In this document: piece by piece, positions 23,720-31,797 of the stretch
Layout: the number at the start of each line of letters is the position of its first letter
Position numbering within the stretch: position 1 is the stretch's first letter
Source: Streptomyces durmitorensis
GTDB lineage: Bacteria > Actinomycetota > Actinomycetes > Streptomycetales > Streptomycetaceae
Length of the DNA stretch: 64,000 nt
Assembly: GCF_023498005.1 (NCBI RefSeq)
Contig: NZ_CP097289.1
Coordinates: forward strand, 1,116,001-1,180,000
Reading direction: 5' to 3'
Position numbers and translations under genes: made by a program
The notes under the pieces: generated by a model
The model's database searches: none
The model's input: only the letters and a program-made list of their open reading frames with translations
Told to the model about the DNA's origin: nothing

Positions 23720-25006
23720 TCACGGCCCACTGACATCCAGCTCCCGGGTGATCCGGCGCGAGGCGACCTTCGCCTCCGTCGCCGGGTCACCCCCGCCGAG
23801 CACCTTCGACATGTACGCCTTGATCGGGTTGTCCGCCTCCACGGCGGCCCACTTCGGCGAGGCCGGCGTCGCCCGCCCCCTGGCCGCTCCCGCGGCCATC
23901 GCGGCGACCCCCTCCTCGCCCGAGACGAGGGAGGCCAGCGTCGTCTTGTTCGGCACGTAGTCCATGGTCCTGGCCAGGTCCTTCTGCCACTTCTTGCCCG
24001 CGAGAGCCTCGATCACGGCCACCGCGCCCCTGCGGTCCTCCGTCTTTCCGCGTACGACGAGGTCGGACCCGCCGGTGAAGACCGCTCCCGGTTTCGCCGC
24101 CGTCTTGCCCGGGATCGGGAAGTAGCCGAGCTTCCCCTTCAGTTCGGGGTTCGCCTCCTCGATGGCGCGTGCCGTCCCCGGCACGGCGACGATCTGCGCC
24201 ACATCGCCCTTGGCGAAGACCCCGGCCTGCGGCGGATGCTCCTCGTCGGCGTCCCGGGGGCCCTCGCCCAAGGCCTGCAACTGCCGGTAGAACTCCATGC
24301 CCCGCAGCGCCGCGGGCGTGTGCAGGCTGCCCTCCCACACGCCTCGCGACCCCTTGGCCTCCGTGGCGAGCTCGCCGCCCTCGTCCCAGATGAATCCGGC
24401 CAGGGTGTACCAGTCCTGGCCCGCCAGATAGATCCCCTGGTCGCTACCGGAGTCGAGCCGCCGGGTGTCGGCGATCCACTGCGCGCGGGTCTTCGGCGGC
24501 TGTTCGATCCCGGCCCGTGCGAACAGGTCCTTGTTGTAGATGACGACGCGGTTGGCGGCGTACCAGGGAATGCCGTACTGGCTGCCGTTGTACTGTCCGG
24601 GCTCGGCGAGACCCGGCAGCCAGTCCTTCATGCCGAAGTCGCGCGCGGACTCCAGGGTGAGGTCGTCGAGCCCGCCCTCGTCGACGTACTGGGCGACCTG
24701 GGTGTTGCCGACCTCGATGACATCGGGCCCGTCCTCCGCCTTGAGCGCGGCCTTGACCTTGCCGCCGATGCCGGTCCACTCCTGGAGGCGTATCTCCAGG
24801 TCGATGTCGCCGTTCCGCTTCTCGAAGTCGGTCGTGAACCGCTTGATGAACTCCTCCGAAGCGCTGCCCCGCATGAACCACACGGTGACGGTCCGCTTCT
24901 CCTCTCCTCCGCCGGGCAGGACGCCGCATCCCGCGAGCAGCGTGGTCGTGGCGAGGGCGAGGGACAGGGACTTGGCGACACGGCGGTGCGGTTTCACGTG
25001 GGTCAC
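23720..25006 (-). CDS. ABC-transporter sugar-binding lipoprotein (orphan)
   Basis: 428 aa. Signal sequence with lipobox LLAGC (about 23-27), then a family 1 extracellular solute-binding fold: TVTVWFMRGSASEEFIKRF, DGPDVIEVGNTQVAQYVDEG, YGIPWYAANRVVIYNKDLF, FVFTGGSD-like AVFTGGSDLVVRG and YVPNKTTLASLV. It would capture a mono- or oligosaccharide outside the membrane. No permease or ATPase gene adjoins, so it must pair with components elsewhere. An operator-like TTGGT-N4-ACCAA lies between its -35 (TTGACC) and -10, suggesting repression by the nearby GntR protein. Confidence 0.9.
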   Translation of the reverse strand: MTHVKPHRRVAKSLSLALATTTLLAGCGVLPGGGEEKRTVTVWFMRGSASEEFIKRFTTDFEKRNGDIDLEIRLQEWTGIGGKVKAALKAEDGPDVIEVGNTQVAQYVDEGGLDDLTLESARDFGMKDWLPGLAEPGQYNGSQYGIPWYAANRVVIYNKDLFARAGIEQPPKTRAQWIADTRRLDSGSDQGIYLAGQDWYTLAGFIWDEGGELATEAKGSRGVWEGSLHTPAALRGMEFYRQLQALGEGPRDADEEHPPQAGVFAKGDVAQIVAVPGTARAIEEANPELKGKLGYFPIPGKTAAKPGAVFTGGSDLVVRGKTEDRRGAVAVIEALAGKKWQKDLARTMDYVPNKTTLASLVSGEEGVAAMAAGAARGRATPASPKWAAVEADNPIKAYMSKVLGGGDPATEAKVASRRITRELDVSGP

Positions 25007-25080
25007 TTTCTTCCTGCGGACAGGGGAAGGTCGGCCCGACGTGGGGGTGAGCTGGTGGCTCGAACGGGTACGGCTGGATT

Positions 25081-25094
25081 TTGGTCTGTACCAA
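25081..25094 (-). promoter_or_regulatory. GntR-type operator TTGGT-N4-ACCAA in the sugar-binding protein promoter
   Basis: Perfect inverted repeat TTGGTCTGTACCAA. On the minus strand a TTGACC (25106-25101) and a CAAAAT (25083-25078) with 17-nt spacing frame it, so the site sits inside the promoter. The core TGGTCTGTACCA differs at 2 of 12 positions from the DasR word TGGTCTAGACCA. Confidence 0.65.
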
Positions 25095-25179
25095 TGGGTC
25101 GGTCAAGAGGGAACGGCACCGGGATCGGATATTCCGGTGCCGTTCGCGCGCGGGATCGGGGGCGGGGTCGCGGGTGGGA

Positions 25180-26145
25180 TCAGCTGCCGGGAACGGTGTC
25201 CTCGAACGCGGTGCCCGCGCTGCGGTAGGCGCTGACCTGCGCCTTCACCTGGTCCGGCGGGAGGACCTGGTCCTTGACGTGCAGGACGTAGTCGACCTGC
25301 TGGTCGTAGGCGCGCGGGGTCGTGCTCGACTGGCCCGCCAGGTCGATGAGCCACTGGTTGAAGTTGATCGACATGGGCCGCTCCGGCAGGTACTTGGCGT
25401 CGTGCGCGGCGAACAGCTGCCCGTCGACGTAGTACTTGATGGTGCTGTCGTCGATGGTGAAGACGACGTCGTGCCAGCCCGCGTAGCTCTGCCGCACCTC
25501 GGTGTGCTGGTTGACGGCCTCCCACGGCTCGGGGTTGAAGGTCTCCCAGGACGTGGTGTAGAGGATGTCGGCCGGCTCGCCCCAGCCTCCGTTGGGCAGG
25601 TACTCGAAGTCGTACTCGGAGTAGTCGTCCGCCATCGGGGCCTTGAGGTCGTTGATGGAGAAGAACGCCTGCACGAGGTGGTCCCCGTCGGGGCCGCCCG
25701 CCTTGGGCGCGTCGGCGTACTTCACGCGGGCCGCGTAGGTGCCGTTCTTGAACTTGACCGCCTTGGTGAGGATCTCGGTCTGCTCCGTCGATCCGCCCGT
25801 GCCCGCGGTCGACGTCTCCAGGTTCATGACGGAGTTGCCGTCGGCTTCGGGGAAGGTGATGTTCTCGGGCACCCAGGAGGCTCCGGGCACTCCGGGCCCG
25901 CCCGCGTTGGCGCGGATGCTCCAGCCGTGCTGGGAGATCTTCGGGTCGGTGTGGCCGGTGTAGCTGAAGTCGTCAAAGAGCGCGGGGGCGGCGACGGTCG
26001 CCGTGCCGCCGGCGTCGGGCGCGGCGGAGGCGGGCAGTGCGGCCAGACCGGCGAGGCCGAGCCCCGCGGCCGCCGCGACCGCGATGGCAGTTCTGACCCG
26101 GAACGTCATGGCCCGGAACGTCACGCTGGAGCGGTGTCGGTTCAT
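25180..26145 (-). CDS. Secreted GH16-like beta-glucanase/lectin-fold protein
   Basis: 321 aa. Sec-type signal peptide (hydrophobic IAVAAAAGLGLAGLAALPAS, cleavage near 42). The jelly-roll domain carries a GH16-like catalytic strand SEYDFEY (ExDxE at 177-181), WGEPADILYTTSWET, and WHDVVFTIDDSTIKYYVDGQ. ExDxE is the lichenase/agarase-type spacing, while the nearby second GH16 has ExDxxE. Substrate unknown, probably a beta-glucan or galactan. It lies between the sugar-binding protein and the divergent GntR regulator, whose candidate site is 83 bp upstream. Confidence 0.8.
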   Translation of the reverse strand: MNRHRSSVTFRAMTFRVRTAIAVAAAAGLGLAGLAALPASAAPDAGGTATVAAPALFDDFSYTGHTDPKISQHGWSIRANAGGPGVPGASWVPENITFPEADGNSVMNLETSTAGTGGSTEQTEILTKAVKFKNGTYAARVKYADAPKAGGPDGDHLVQAFFSINDLKAPMADDYSEYDFEYLPNGGWGEPADILYTTSWETFNPEPWEAVNQHTEVRQSYAGWHDVVFTIDDSTIKYYVDGQLFAAHDAKYLPERPMSINFNQWLIDLAGQSSTTPRAYDQQVDYVLHVKDQVLPPDQVKAQVSAYRSAGTAFEDTVPGS

Positions 26146-26227
26146 CGACCTGATTCCTTTCGGAATGCCGGGAGCGCTCACCGCTCCCGGCGTGGGGGGA
26201 GGTGCGGTACAACGACACACCGTGGCT

Positions 26228-26241
26228 TTACCAATTGGTAA
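26228..26241. promoter_or_regulatory. Palindromic operator between GH16 and GntR genes
   Basis: Perfect 14-bp palindrome TTACCAATTGGTAA midway between the divergent starts. It uses the same TTGGT/ACCAA half-sites as 25081-25094 and 35186-35201 but in inverted order; TTGGT-N6-ACCA (26235-26249) is a second possible reading. Another ACCAAT lies at 26275-26280. Confidence 0.55.
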
Positions 26242-26321
26242 GGTGACCACTCGCGAGGACTGAAGGTGGCATGGACCAATGGGGGCGTCAAGTCCCCTTG
26301 CGTGAGGGGGACTTGCTCGTC

Positions 26322-27137
26322 ATGGATGACTCAGTAAAGGCGTTGACATCAAGGGACCAGCAGGGCGTACCCGGCGGCGTACTCAAGCGCGAGCGCGTGC
26401 GCGAGGTCCTGCTCGATCTGATCGAGAGCCGCCGACCGGGCGACGCGATCCCCTCCGAGCGCACGCTCTGCACCGAACTCGGCGTCTCCCGGCCGACGTT
26501 GCGCGCCGCCGTCGACACGCTGGTGGCCTCGGGGCTGCTGGTGCGCGAGCACGGCCGGGGCATGTTCGTGGCCCGCGCCAAGGTCACCCAGGAGCTGGCG
26601 CCGGGCAGCCGCCCGCTCACCGCCCCGCGGGCCGCGGGCGACTGGTCGAGCAGCGTCCTGGAGTTCAGCACGGTCCGGGCCGGGGCCCGGGTCGGCCGCA
26701 GACTCCGGATCTCCCCCGCCGCCGAGCTCGTGTACGTGGTGCGGCTGCGCCTGGTCGACGGTGAGCCCATCGCCCTGGAGCACCTGCACATCCCGGCCGC
26801 CCTCGCCCCGGGGCTCACCCCCGCGCAGGTGGAGTCCGGGTTCTACGCCCACCTGCGCGAGGCCCGCCGCATCCGCCCCGCGCACGCCGCGCAGTCCATC
26901 GAGCCCACGGTCCTGACCGAGGGCGAGGCGGCCCTGCTCGGCGTGCCCGTGCTCTCCCCCGCCCTGCTCTTCGACCGGCTCACCACGGACACCGAGGACC
27001 GCCCCGTCGAGTACGTGCGCTCCCTCTACCGCGGCGACCGCTACCGCATCGTCTCGCGGCTCGAACTGGACGGTGCCGCCGAGCACCCCGCGCCCACCGC
27101 CTCGCGCACCGCCGCCTGGTGGGGCACGGTGGAGTGA
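26322..27137 (+). CDS. GntR-family (HutC/UTRA) transcriptional regulator
   Basis: 271 aa. Winged helix: LKRERVREVLLDLIESRRPG, AIPSERTLCTELGVSRPTLR (about 33-52) and GLLVREHGRGMFVA. The C-terminal UTRA effector domain (about 100-250) includes VGRRLRISPAAELVYVVRLR, GEPIALEHLHIPAALAPGL and the YVRSLYRGDRYRIVSRLEL end. HutC-type regulators usually sense sugars or amino sugars. ATG 26322 is chosen because the longer frame from 26271 would overlap ACCAAT operator-like DNA. It likely represses the adjacent sugar-binding protein and GH16 genes and perhaps the GH16 gene at 35374. Confidence 0.87.
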   Translation: MDDSVKALTSRDQQGVPGGVLKRERVREVLLDLIESRRPGDAIPSERTLCTELGVSRPTLRAAVDTLVASGLLVREHGRGMFVARAKVTQELAPGSRPLTAPRAAGDWSSSVLEFSTVRAGARVGRRLRISPAAELVYVVRLRLVDGEPIALEHLHIPAALAPGLTPAQVESGFYAHLREARRIRPAHAAQSIEPTVLTEGEAALLGVPVLSPALLFDRLTTDTEDRPVEYVRSLYRGDRYRIVSRLELDGAAEHPAPTASRTAAWWGTVE

Positions 27138-27162
27138 CCTCACCCCACAGCTGTGAGGTCAC
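27134..27162 (+). terminator. Terminator overlapping the GntR stop codon
   Basis: Perfect 10-bp inverted repeat GTGACCTCAC/GTGAGGTCAC with a 9-nt loop; the stop TGA is within the left arm. It separates GntR from dodecin. Confidence 0.6.
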
Positions 27163-27186
27163 CACACGGCGGAGAGGAACACTCTG

Positions 27187-27408
27187 ATGTCCGACCACAC
27201 CTACCGGGTCACCGAGATCGTCGGCACCTCGCACGAGGGCGTCGACCAGGCGATTCGCAACGGCGTCGCCCGCGCATCGCAGACGCTGCGCTCGCTGGAC
27301 TGGTTCGAGGTCACCCAGGTGCGCGGCCACATCGAGAACGGCGAGATCGAGCACTACCAGGTGGGCCTGAAGGTCGGCTTCCGCCTGGAGGACGGCGACA
27401 GCGCCTGA
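27187..27408 (+). CDS. Dodecin
   Basis: 73 aa, forms hollow dodecamers that store flavin or CoA in actinobacteria. The whole chain fits: YRVTEIVGTSHEGVDQAIRN, ARASQTLRSLDWFEVTQVRG (with the flavin-stacking Trp about 38) and IEHYQVGLKVGFRLED. RBS GGAGAGGAA precedes the ATG. Stand-alone gene. Confidence 0.94.
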   Translation: MSDHTYRVTEIVGTSHEGVDQAIRNGVARASQTLRSLDWFEVTQVRGHIENGEIEHYQVGLKVGFRLEDGDSA

Positions 27409-27424
27409 CACCCACGCCGGGCTG

Positions 27425-27913
27425 TCACGTCCGCCCCTCACGCTCCTGAGCGTCCTTCAGAGCGGCGGACGTGCTCGCCCAGCGCGCCCGTACGACCGTG
27501 AAGCCCGCCCGCTCCGCCTCGTCGCACACCAGCTCGTCGTCGTCCACCAGCATCCGGACCTCGCGGGACGCGGAGATCCTCCGCAGGATCTCCAGCTTGG
27601 TGCGGCGGGCGGGCCGCCGGTCGTCGTTGCGGCGCATCCAGATCCGCCCCTCGGGAAGCCCCTGCGCCGCGAGCCACGCCACGGTGTCCTTGCGGCACCG
27701 CTCGGGCCTGCCCGTGAGGTAGGCGACCTCGCACTCCCCCGCGCTCTGTAGGGCGAGAGCCACGCCCCGCTCCAGCGGCGGGTCCTCCGGGGCCGCCGCG
27801 AAGAAGGCCGCCCAGTCGCGCGGCCTGCCCTCCAGGAAGCGCTGGCGGTGCGCGGTGTCCGCGAGCGTGCCGTCCAGGTCGAATACGGCCAGTGGCCTGC
27901 TGTCTTCCGTCAC
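27425..27913 (-). CDS. HAD-superfamily phosphatase (polynucleotide-kinase-like)
   Basis: 162 aa. HAD motif I AVFDLDGTLADTAHRQRFL (DLDGT, about 9-15), motif II in VAYLTGRPERCRKDTVAWL, the basic RRTKLEILRRI, and motif III/IV MLVDDDELVCDEAERAG. The arrangement matches the phosphatase domain of T4 polynucleotide kinase-like proteins, but there is no kinase domain, so the substrate is open. GTG 27913 places the motif close to the N-terminus as usual. Confidence 0.85.
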   Translation of the reverse strand: MTEDSRPLAVFDLDGTLADTAHRQRFLEGRPRDWAAFFAAAPEDPPLERGVALALQSAGECEVAYLTGRPERCRKDTVAWLAAQGLPEGRIWMRRNDDRRPARRTKLEILRRISASREVRMLVDDDELVCDEAERAGFTVVRARWASTSAALKDAQEREGRT

Positions 27914-27962
27914 GCGCCCAGCGTAGGCAATCCCCGGGACGGCCACACCGGGCCCTCGGGTT

Positions 27963-29438
27963 CTACGGCCGCGGCCCCCGGTAGGTTCTGCCCCCGCGAC
28001 GCGGCAACGCGGCCTGCGCCTCGCCAGGAGTCGCGAGCGTCTCGGCGGCCAGGTGCAGCTCCGCCCTGACCGTCACGGACGACAGGTCAAGGCCCAGGGT
28101 GTCGCCGCACTTGTTCAGCCAGGCGGTGAGGGTGGCCCTGTGCAGCCCCAGCTCGGCGGCGGCGGGGGCGGTCCTGCCGCGCTGCCCGAGCCAGCAACGG
28201 AGCGCGGTGCGCAGCCGCGTGTCCAACGGCGCGAGCAGGGCGGAGGCCCAGCGCTCGGCCTGGCCGGAGCCGAGCAGTTCAGGGGGCAGTGGAGTGGCGG
28301 GAAGGCGTACGTACGAGGCGGCCGGGTCGGGTGGTGCCGGGGCGCGCAGGGCCAGCAGCAGCTGCGCCTGGGCGGTGGGTCTTTCCAGGTCGGCCGCGAG
28401 GAGAGCGCCGATGCCGCGCAGCCGTGAGCGGACCGTGCCCTCGGACACGTCGAGGGCCGGTGCCGCGGCCTGGGCCGAGCCCGACCGCAGCCAGGCCTCC
28501 AGGGTCCGGCGCTGGTCACGGTCCAGGGGCTGGAGGACGGCCGCGGACCATGCGGCGAGCCGGTCCGCGGGCAGGACGCGGAGCAGGCCGTGTGCCCCGA
28601 GGCCGGCCGCGGGGACGAGACAGCCCACGGCCGCGCTGTTCCGCGCGGCCCCGGCCTCGGCCCATGCGGTGGGGACCATGTCCAGGGGCGCGGGGTCCGC
28701 CGCTCCCCCGGACAGCTGGTGGCGCTCGGCGATCCGGGCCAGGAGCGGGAGCGTCGCGCTCTGGTCGCCCCGGGCGCCGTGCAGGGCGACGACCACCAGT
28801 TCCCTCGCGGCCAGGCTGACCAGCATGCGGGTGGTGGTGCTGCCGAGAGGCGCACCGGGCTGCGCCGCGCGCCACAGGGCCTGGTGTGCGGTGTGGGCGT
28901 TGCTCCCGGCGAGCCGGTACACCGTGGCGTGGGTGGCGTGCGTGGCCGTGCTGCCTCCGAGCATGTCGGCGGCCAGCCGGTGGTGGCCGCTCAGCAGCAG
29001 GTGCAGGGCGGCGCCGTGCAGCCGCTGCTCGGCGCCGCGCGTCTCGTCCGCCTGCCGGGCGAGCACCAGGAGCAGATCGACGGTGAGCTGTGCGATCAGG
29101 GCGACGCGGGGAGCGGGCGTCGCCTTGCCGGGGCCGAGGACGAGGACGGCATCGGCCGCGGGCTGGATGGTGAGGTGCGGATGGGACCGGGGGTGCGCGG
29201 CGGCACGCACCCCCGCGGGCCCGGCGCTGTGCGGGTGGCTGTGGAGGGCGCCCGCCGCGGGGGTCACCAAGGCGGCCCAGCCGCCGGCCAGGGCGGCGGC
29301 CTCGGCGATCAGCGCGGCGTCGGAGCGGCCTGCCGCCTGCGTGAGCCGTCGCGCTGCCCGGCAGGGCGTGTCCTCGACGGCGGGGGCGGGCGCGGGCCCC
29401 GCGCCGTGCTGCGCGCGGCCCGCCCTGCTCTCCGTCAC
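27963..29438 (-). CDS. PucR-type helix-turn-helix regulator
   Basis: 491 aa. The central part is helical and low in charge. Two PucR C-terminal HTH-like repeats occur: LDRDQRRTLEAWLRSGSAQ with VSEGTVRSRLRGIGALL (about 315-360), and LDTRLRTALRCWLGQRGRT with LGLHRATLTAWLNKCGDTLG (about 425-465). Both follow the PucR pattern of a Leu-rich helix, xTAxxL and R-TV-x-RL. The ligand is unknown. GTG 29438 overlaps the methyltransferase stop (GTGA), so translation is coupled; the trio XRE-methyltransferase-PucR forms one operon. Confidence 0.8.
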   Translation of the reverse strand: MTESRAGRAQHGAGPAPAPAVEDTPCRAARRLTQAAGRSDAALIAEAAALAGGWAALVTPAAGALHSHPHSAGPAGVRAAAHPRSHPHLTIQPAADAVLVLGPGKATPAPRVALIAQLTVDLLLVLARQADETRGAEQRLHGAALHLLLSGHHRLAADMLGGSTATHATHATVYRLAGSNAHTAHQALWRAAQPGAPLGSTTTRMLVSLAARELVVVALHGARGDQSATLPLLARIAERHQLSGGAADPAPLDMVPTAWAEAGAARNSAAVGCLVPAAGLGAHGLLRVLPADRLAAWSAAVLQPLDRDQRRTLEAWLRSGSAQAAAPALDVSEGTVRSRLRGIGALLAADLERPTAQAQLLLALRAPAPPDPAASYVRLPATPLPPELLGSGQAERWASALLAPLDTRLRTALRCWLGQRGRTAPAAAELGLHRATLTAWLNKCGDTLGLDLSSVTVRAELHLAAETLATPGEAQAALPRRGGRTYRGPRP

Positions 29439-30232
29439 GGAATCCGTGCGACGGCGCCCCACCCCGCGCGCACGGTGGTGCGGTCCGTGGTGGAGTCGGG
29501 CCGCCAGTTCGGCCAGGAGACGAAGCCGGGTTCGACCAGTTCGAGCCCCTCGAAGAAGGCGACCGTCACCTCCGGCTCGCGGAAGATGTAGGGAATCGCG
29601 CCGGAGTTGTTGTACTCCTCCTGCACCTTTCGGTGTTCCTCGTCCGAGGCGGTGGAGTGGCTCAGGGCCAGATAGCTCCCCGAGGGGAGTTTCTCCACCA
29701 GGCGACGCACGAGAGACAGGGCGTCGTCCCAGTCCACGATGTGACCGAGGACGTCATTGATCACCAGGGCGACGGGCCGGGTCATGTCCAGCGTCCTGGC
29801 CGCGCCCTCCAGGACCGCGTCCGTGTCGCGCATGTCCGCGAGCACATAGGCGGTGGCGCCCTCCGGGGTGCTGGTGCGCATCGCGTGCACGTGCAGCAGG
29901 ACGAGCGGGTCGTGGTCCACGTAGACCACCCGGGATTCGGGGGCGATGCGCTGGGCGACCTCGTGGGTGTTGTTCGCCGTCGGTAATCCGGCGCCCAGGT
30001 CGAGGAACTGGCGAATCTTGGCGTCCCGTGCCAGGTGGCTGACCGTGCGCCTCAGGAAGTCCCGTGACTCACGGGCGAATTGCTCGATCAGCGGATACTT
30101 GTCGCGGTAGGCGTCACCGGCCTGCTGGTCGGCGGGGAAGTTGTCCTTGCCGCCGAGCCAGTAGTTCCAGACACGCGCGCTGTGGGCGACGGAGGTGTCT
30201 ATCTCCGGGGGCAGTTTCGTCGGTTCGGTCAC
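29435..30232 (-). CDS. DUF574-type SAM-dependent methyltransferase
   Basis: 265 aa. Family N-terminus (AHSARVWNYWLGGKDNFPAD), then QFLDLGAGLPTANNTHEVA (SAM loop, about 75-93), RVVYVDHDPLVLLHVHA (acidic residue binding the SAM ribose), MTRPVALVINDVLGHI and LALSHSTASDEEH. The family is very common in Streptomyces and its methyl acceptor is unknown. GTG start inside the XRE stop and stop inside the PucR start, both 4-base overlaps. A second family member is at 51826-52638. Confidence 0.88.
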   Translation of the reverse strand: MTEPTKLPPEIDTSVAHSARVWNYWLGGKDNFPADQQAGDAYRDKYPLIEQFARESRDFLRRTVSHLARDAKIRQFLDLGAGLPTANNTHEVAQRIAPESRVVYVDHDPLVLLHVHAMRTSTPEGATAYVLADMRDTDAVLEGAARTLDMTRPVALVINDVLGHIVDWDDALSLVRRLVEKLPSGSYLALSHSTASDEEHRKVQEEYNNSGAIPYIFREPEVTVAFFEGLELVEPGFVSWPNWRPDSTTDRTTVRAGWGAVARIP

Positions 30233-31074
30233 GCCAGTTCCTCTTTCGACTCGTGGGGGTGGGACGCGGCGGTACAGGAGTAGTCAAGGAGCATGAGGTA
30301 GGCCGTCACGGTCTCGTGCGCGTCCCAGACGTCGGCCGTGCCGGGCAGGCATCCCTCCCGGACCACGTGGTCGGAGATCTCCGGCACCTCGACCCGGTAC
30401 ACGGTCAGCGGTGGTTTGCCCGTCATGGCGTGCGCGGGCCCGTCCAGCGGGTGGATCTGCAAGGTCACTTCGGGGCGCTCGGCGGCGGATCGGAGCGACT
30501 CCTTCTGCCCGGCCATGGTCTGTGCGTCCCCTACGCGCGTGTGCAGGGCCGCGGCCGACATCAATGCCCAGATGCGCGTCTGCTGGGCGCGCAACCGGTC
30601 TTGACGCTGCATCAGGAATTCGGTGCGACGGTCCTTGTCCGCAGGCGACAGATCCGGGCGCAGGACGTCGTCGACGGCGCGGGCATAGGCCGGGGTGCGC
30701 AGCAGGGCGGGGACCAGCGAGGGGTGCCAGGTCCTGATGATGCTGGCCGCGGACTCCACGCTCATCAGGTCCAGCTGCCATACGTCCATGACGGCACGCC
30801 ACGGATGCCACCAGCCGGGGCGGTTGGCGGCCGCCAGTTTCCCGAGGAATTCCTCGGTCTCCGCCGGGCCCGCCCCGTACACCGAGAGGAGGGTGGAGAC
30901 CTGGCCCGCGTCCAGAGATGTCTGGGCCTGTTCGATGCGGCGGACGGTGGCCGGGTGGGCGCCGAGAGCCTCTGCCGCCTGCCGGAAACTCAGCCCCGCC
31001 GATTCACGCAGCGTTTTCAGCCGGGTGGCCAGAACGAGATGCGCGACGGTCCGGCCGGATCGTTCGCGGGCCAC
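30229..31074 (-). CDS. XRE-family regulator with DUF5753-type C-terminus
   Basis: 281 aa. HTH at the N-terminus: LATRLKTLRESAGLSFRQAA with EALGAHPATVRRIEQAQTSL (about 15-50). The rest matches the DUF5753 ligand-type domain (VESAASIIRTWHPSLVPALL, RTPAYARAVDDVLRPD, YRVEVPEISDHVVREG). In Streptomyces these usually pair with a small DUF397 protein (BldB/WhiJ-like systems); here the partner is replaced by a methyltransferase and a PucR-type regulator. GTG 31074 has GGGGAGG at 5-6 nt. Confidence 0.87.
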   Translation of the reverse strand: MARERSGRTVAHLVLATRLKTLRESAGLSFRQAAEALGAHPATVRRIEQAQTSLDAGQVSTLLSVYGAGPAETEEFLGKLAAANRPGWWHPWRAVMDVWQLDLMSVESAASIIRTWHPSLVPALLRTPAYARAVDDVLRPDLSPADKDRRTEFLMQRQDRLRAQQTRIWALMSAAALHTRVGDAQTMAGQKESLRSAAERPEVTLQIHPLDGPAHAMTGKPPLTVYRVEVPEISDHVVREGCLPGTADVWDAHETVTAYLMLLDYSCTAASHPHESKEELA

Positions 31075-31222
31075 AAACACCTCCCCTCTTCCCGCACTTA
31101 CCGCAACTTGTGGATCGTGCACACTCTGTACCTTGCAATCGATGCGCGCAACCCTTTGTATGTCCGTATTCCCTATGGCGAGAGAACCGGATCGAACCGA
31201 GCGAAGGGAGGATCAACTATCC

Positions 31223-31618
31223 GTGAGAGCACGTAAGTTGAAATCAAAAACAAACGGAACGACCCCGACTCACGCAGGGCTGCCGCCGAGTGACGAGCGA
31301 TATCTCCAGCGAATCCACGACTTTTTCCACTTGTTGAACGGCGAATGGCATTGGGACGTCCTCGTGGCCCTGAATGACCGGCCACTGAAGTACACGGAAC
31401 TATTGAATACGGTTCGCGTGCAGACCCCCGTCAGCAACTGGCCCGGAAATGCCCACCATTACCTCGAGGAGGGCATGCTGAGCCGGACCCTGCAACGCCT
31501 CACGCAGGGAGAACTCATCGAACGCGAACGCGCGATGGACTTCCCGCACGCCACGACGTACCGCCTCGCCCCACCGGCCCGCGAGCTCCTGACGGTCATG
31601 GCGCCCGCCGCCGAGTAG
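31223..31618 (+). CDS. HxlR-type winged-helix regulator, likely truncated by a stop codon
   Basis: 131 aa as it stands. Winged-helix core: YLQRIHDFFHLLNGEWHWDV, ALNDRPLKYTELLNTVR, EGMLSRTLQRLTQGELIERE and FPHATTYRLAPPARELLTVM, the HxlR order. After the TAG at 31616-31618 the same frame continues TQAHSALVVRVQGLRQRVPE and ends at TAG 31682. HxlR proteins commonly have W-x-x-x-H here, so a TGG to TAG change is likely. GTG 31223 has GGGAGG upstream at a long spacing (11 nt); ATGs at 31160 and 31175 are in frame. Divergent from the XRE operon. Confidence 0.78.
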   Translation: MRARKLKSKTNGTTPTHAGLPPSDERYLQRIHDFFHLLNGEWHWDVLVALNDRPLKYTELLNTVRVQTPVSNWPGNAHHYLEEGMLSRTLQRLTQGELIERERAMDFPHATTYRLAPPARELLTVMAPAAE

Positions 31619-31797
31619 ACCCAGGCGCACTCCGCCCTCGTGGTCCGCGTCCAGGGGCTGCGGCAGAGGGTGCCCGAGGAGTAGGGGGCCCGGTCTCCAC
31701 GGCGATCGAAATCACTTTGCCCGCTCCCCGCACGTGACGGATCATGGAGACCACAGAGGAGATCAGTACGCGATCCCCACCGGCGAAGGGATCTCGA

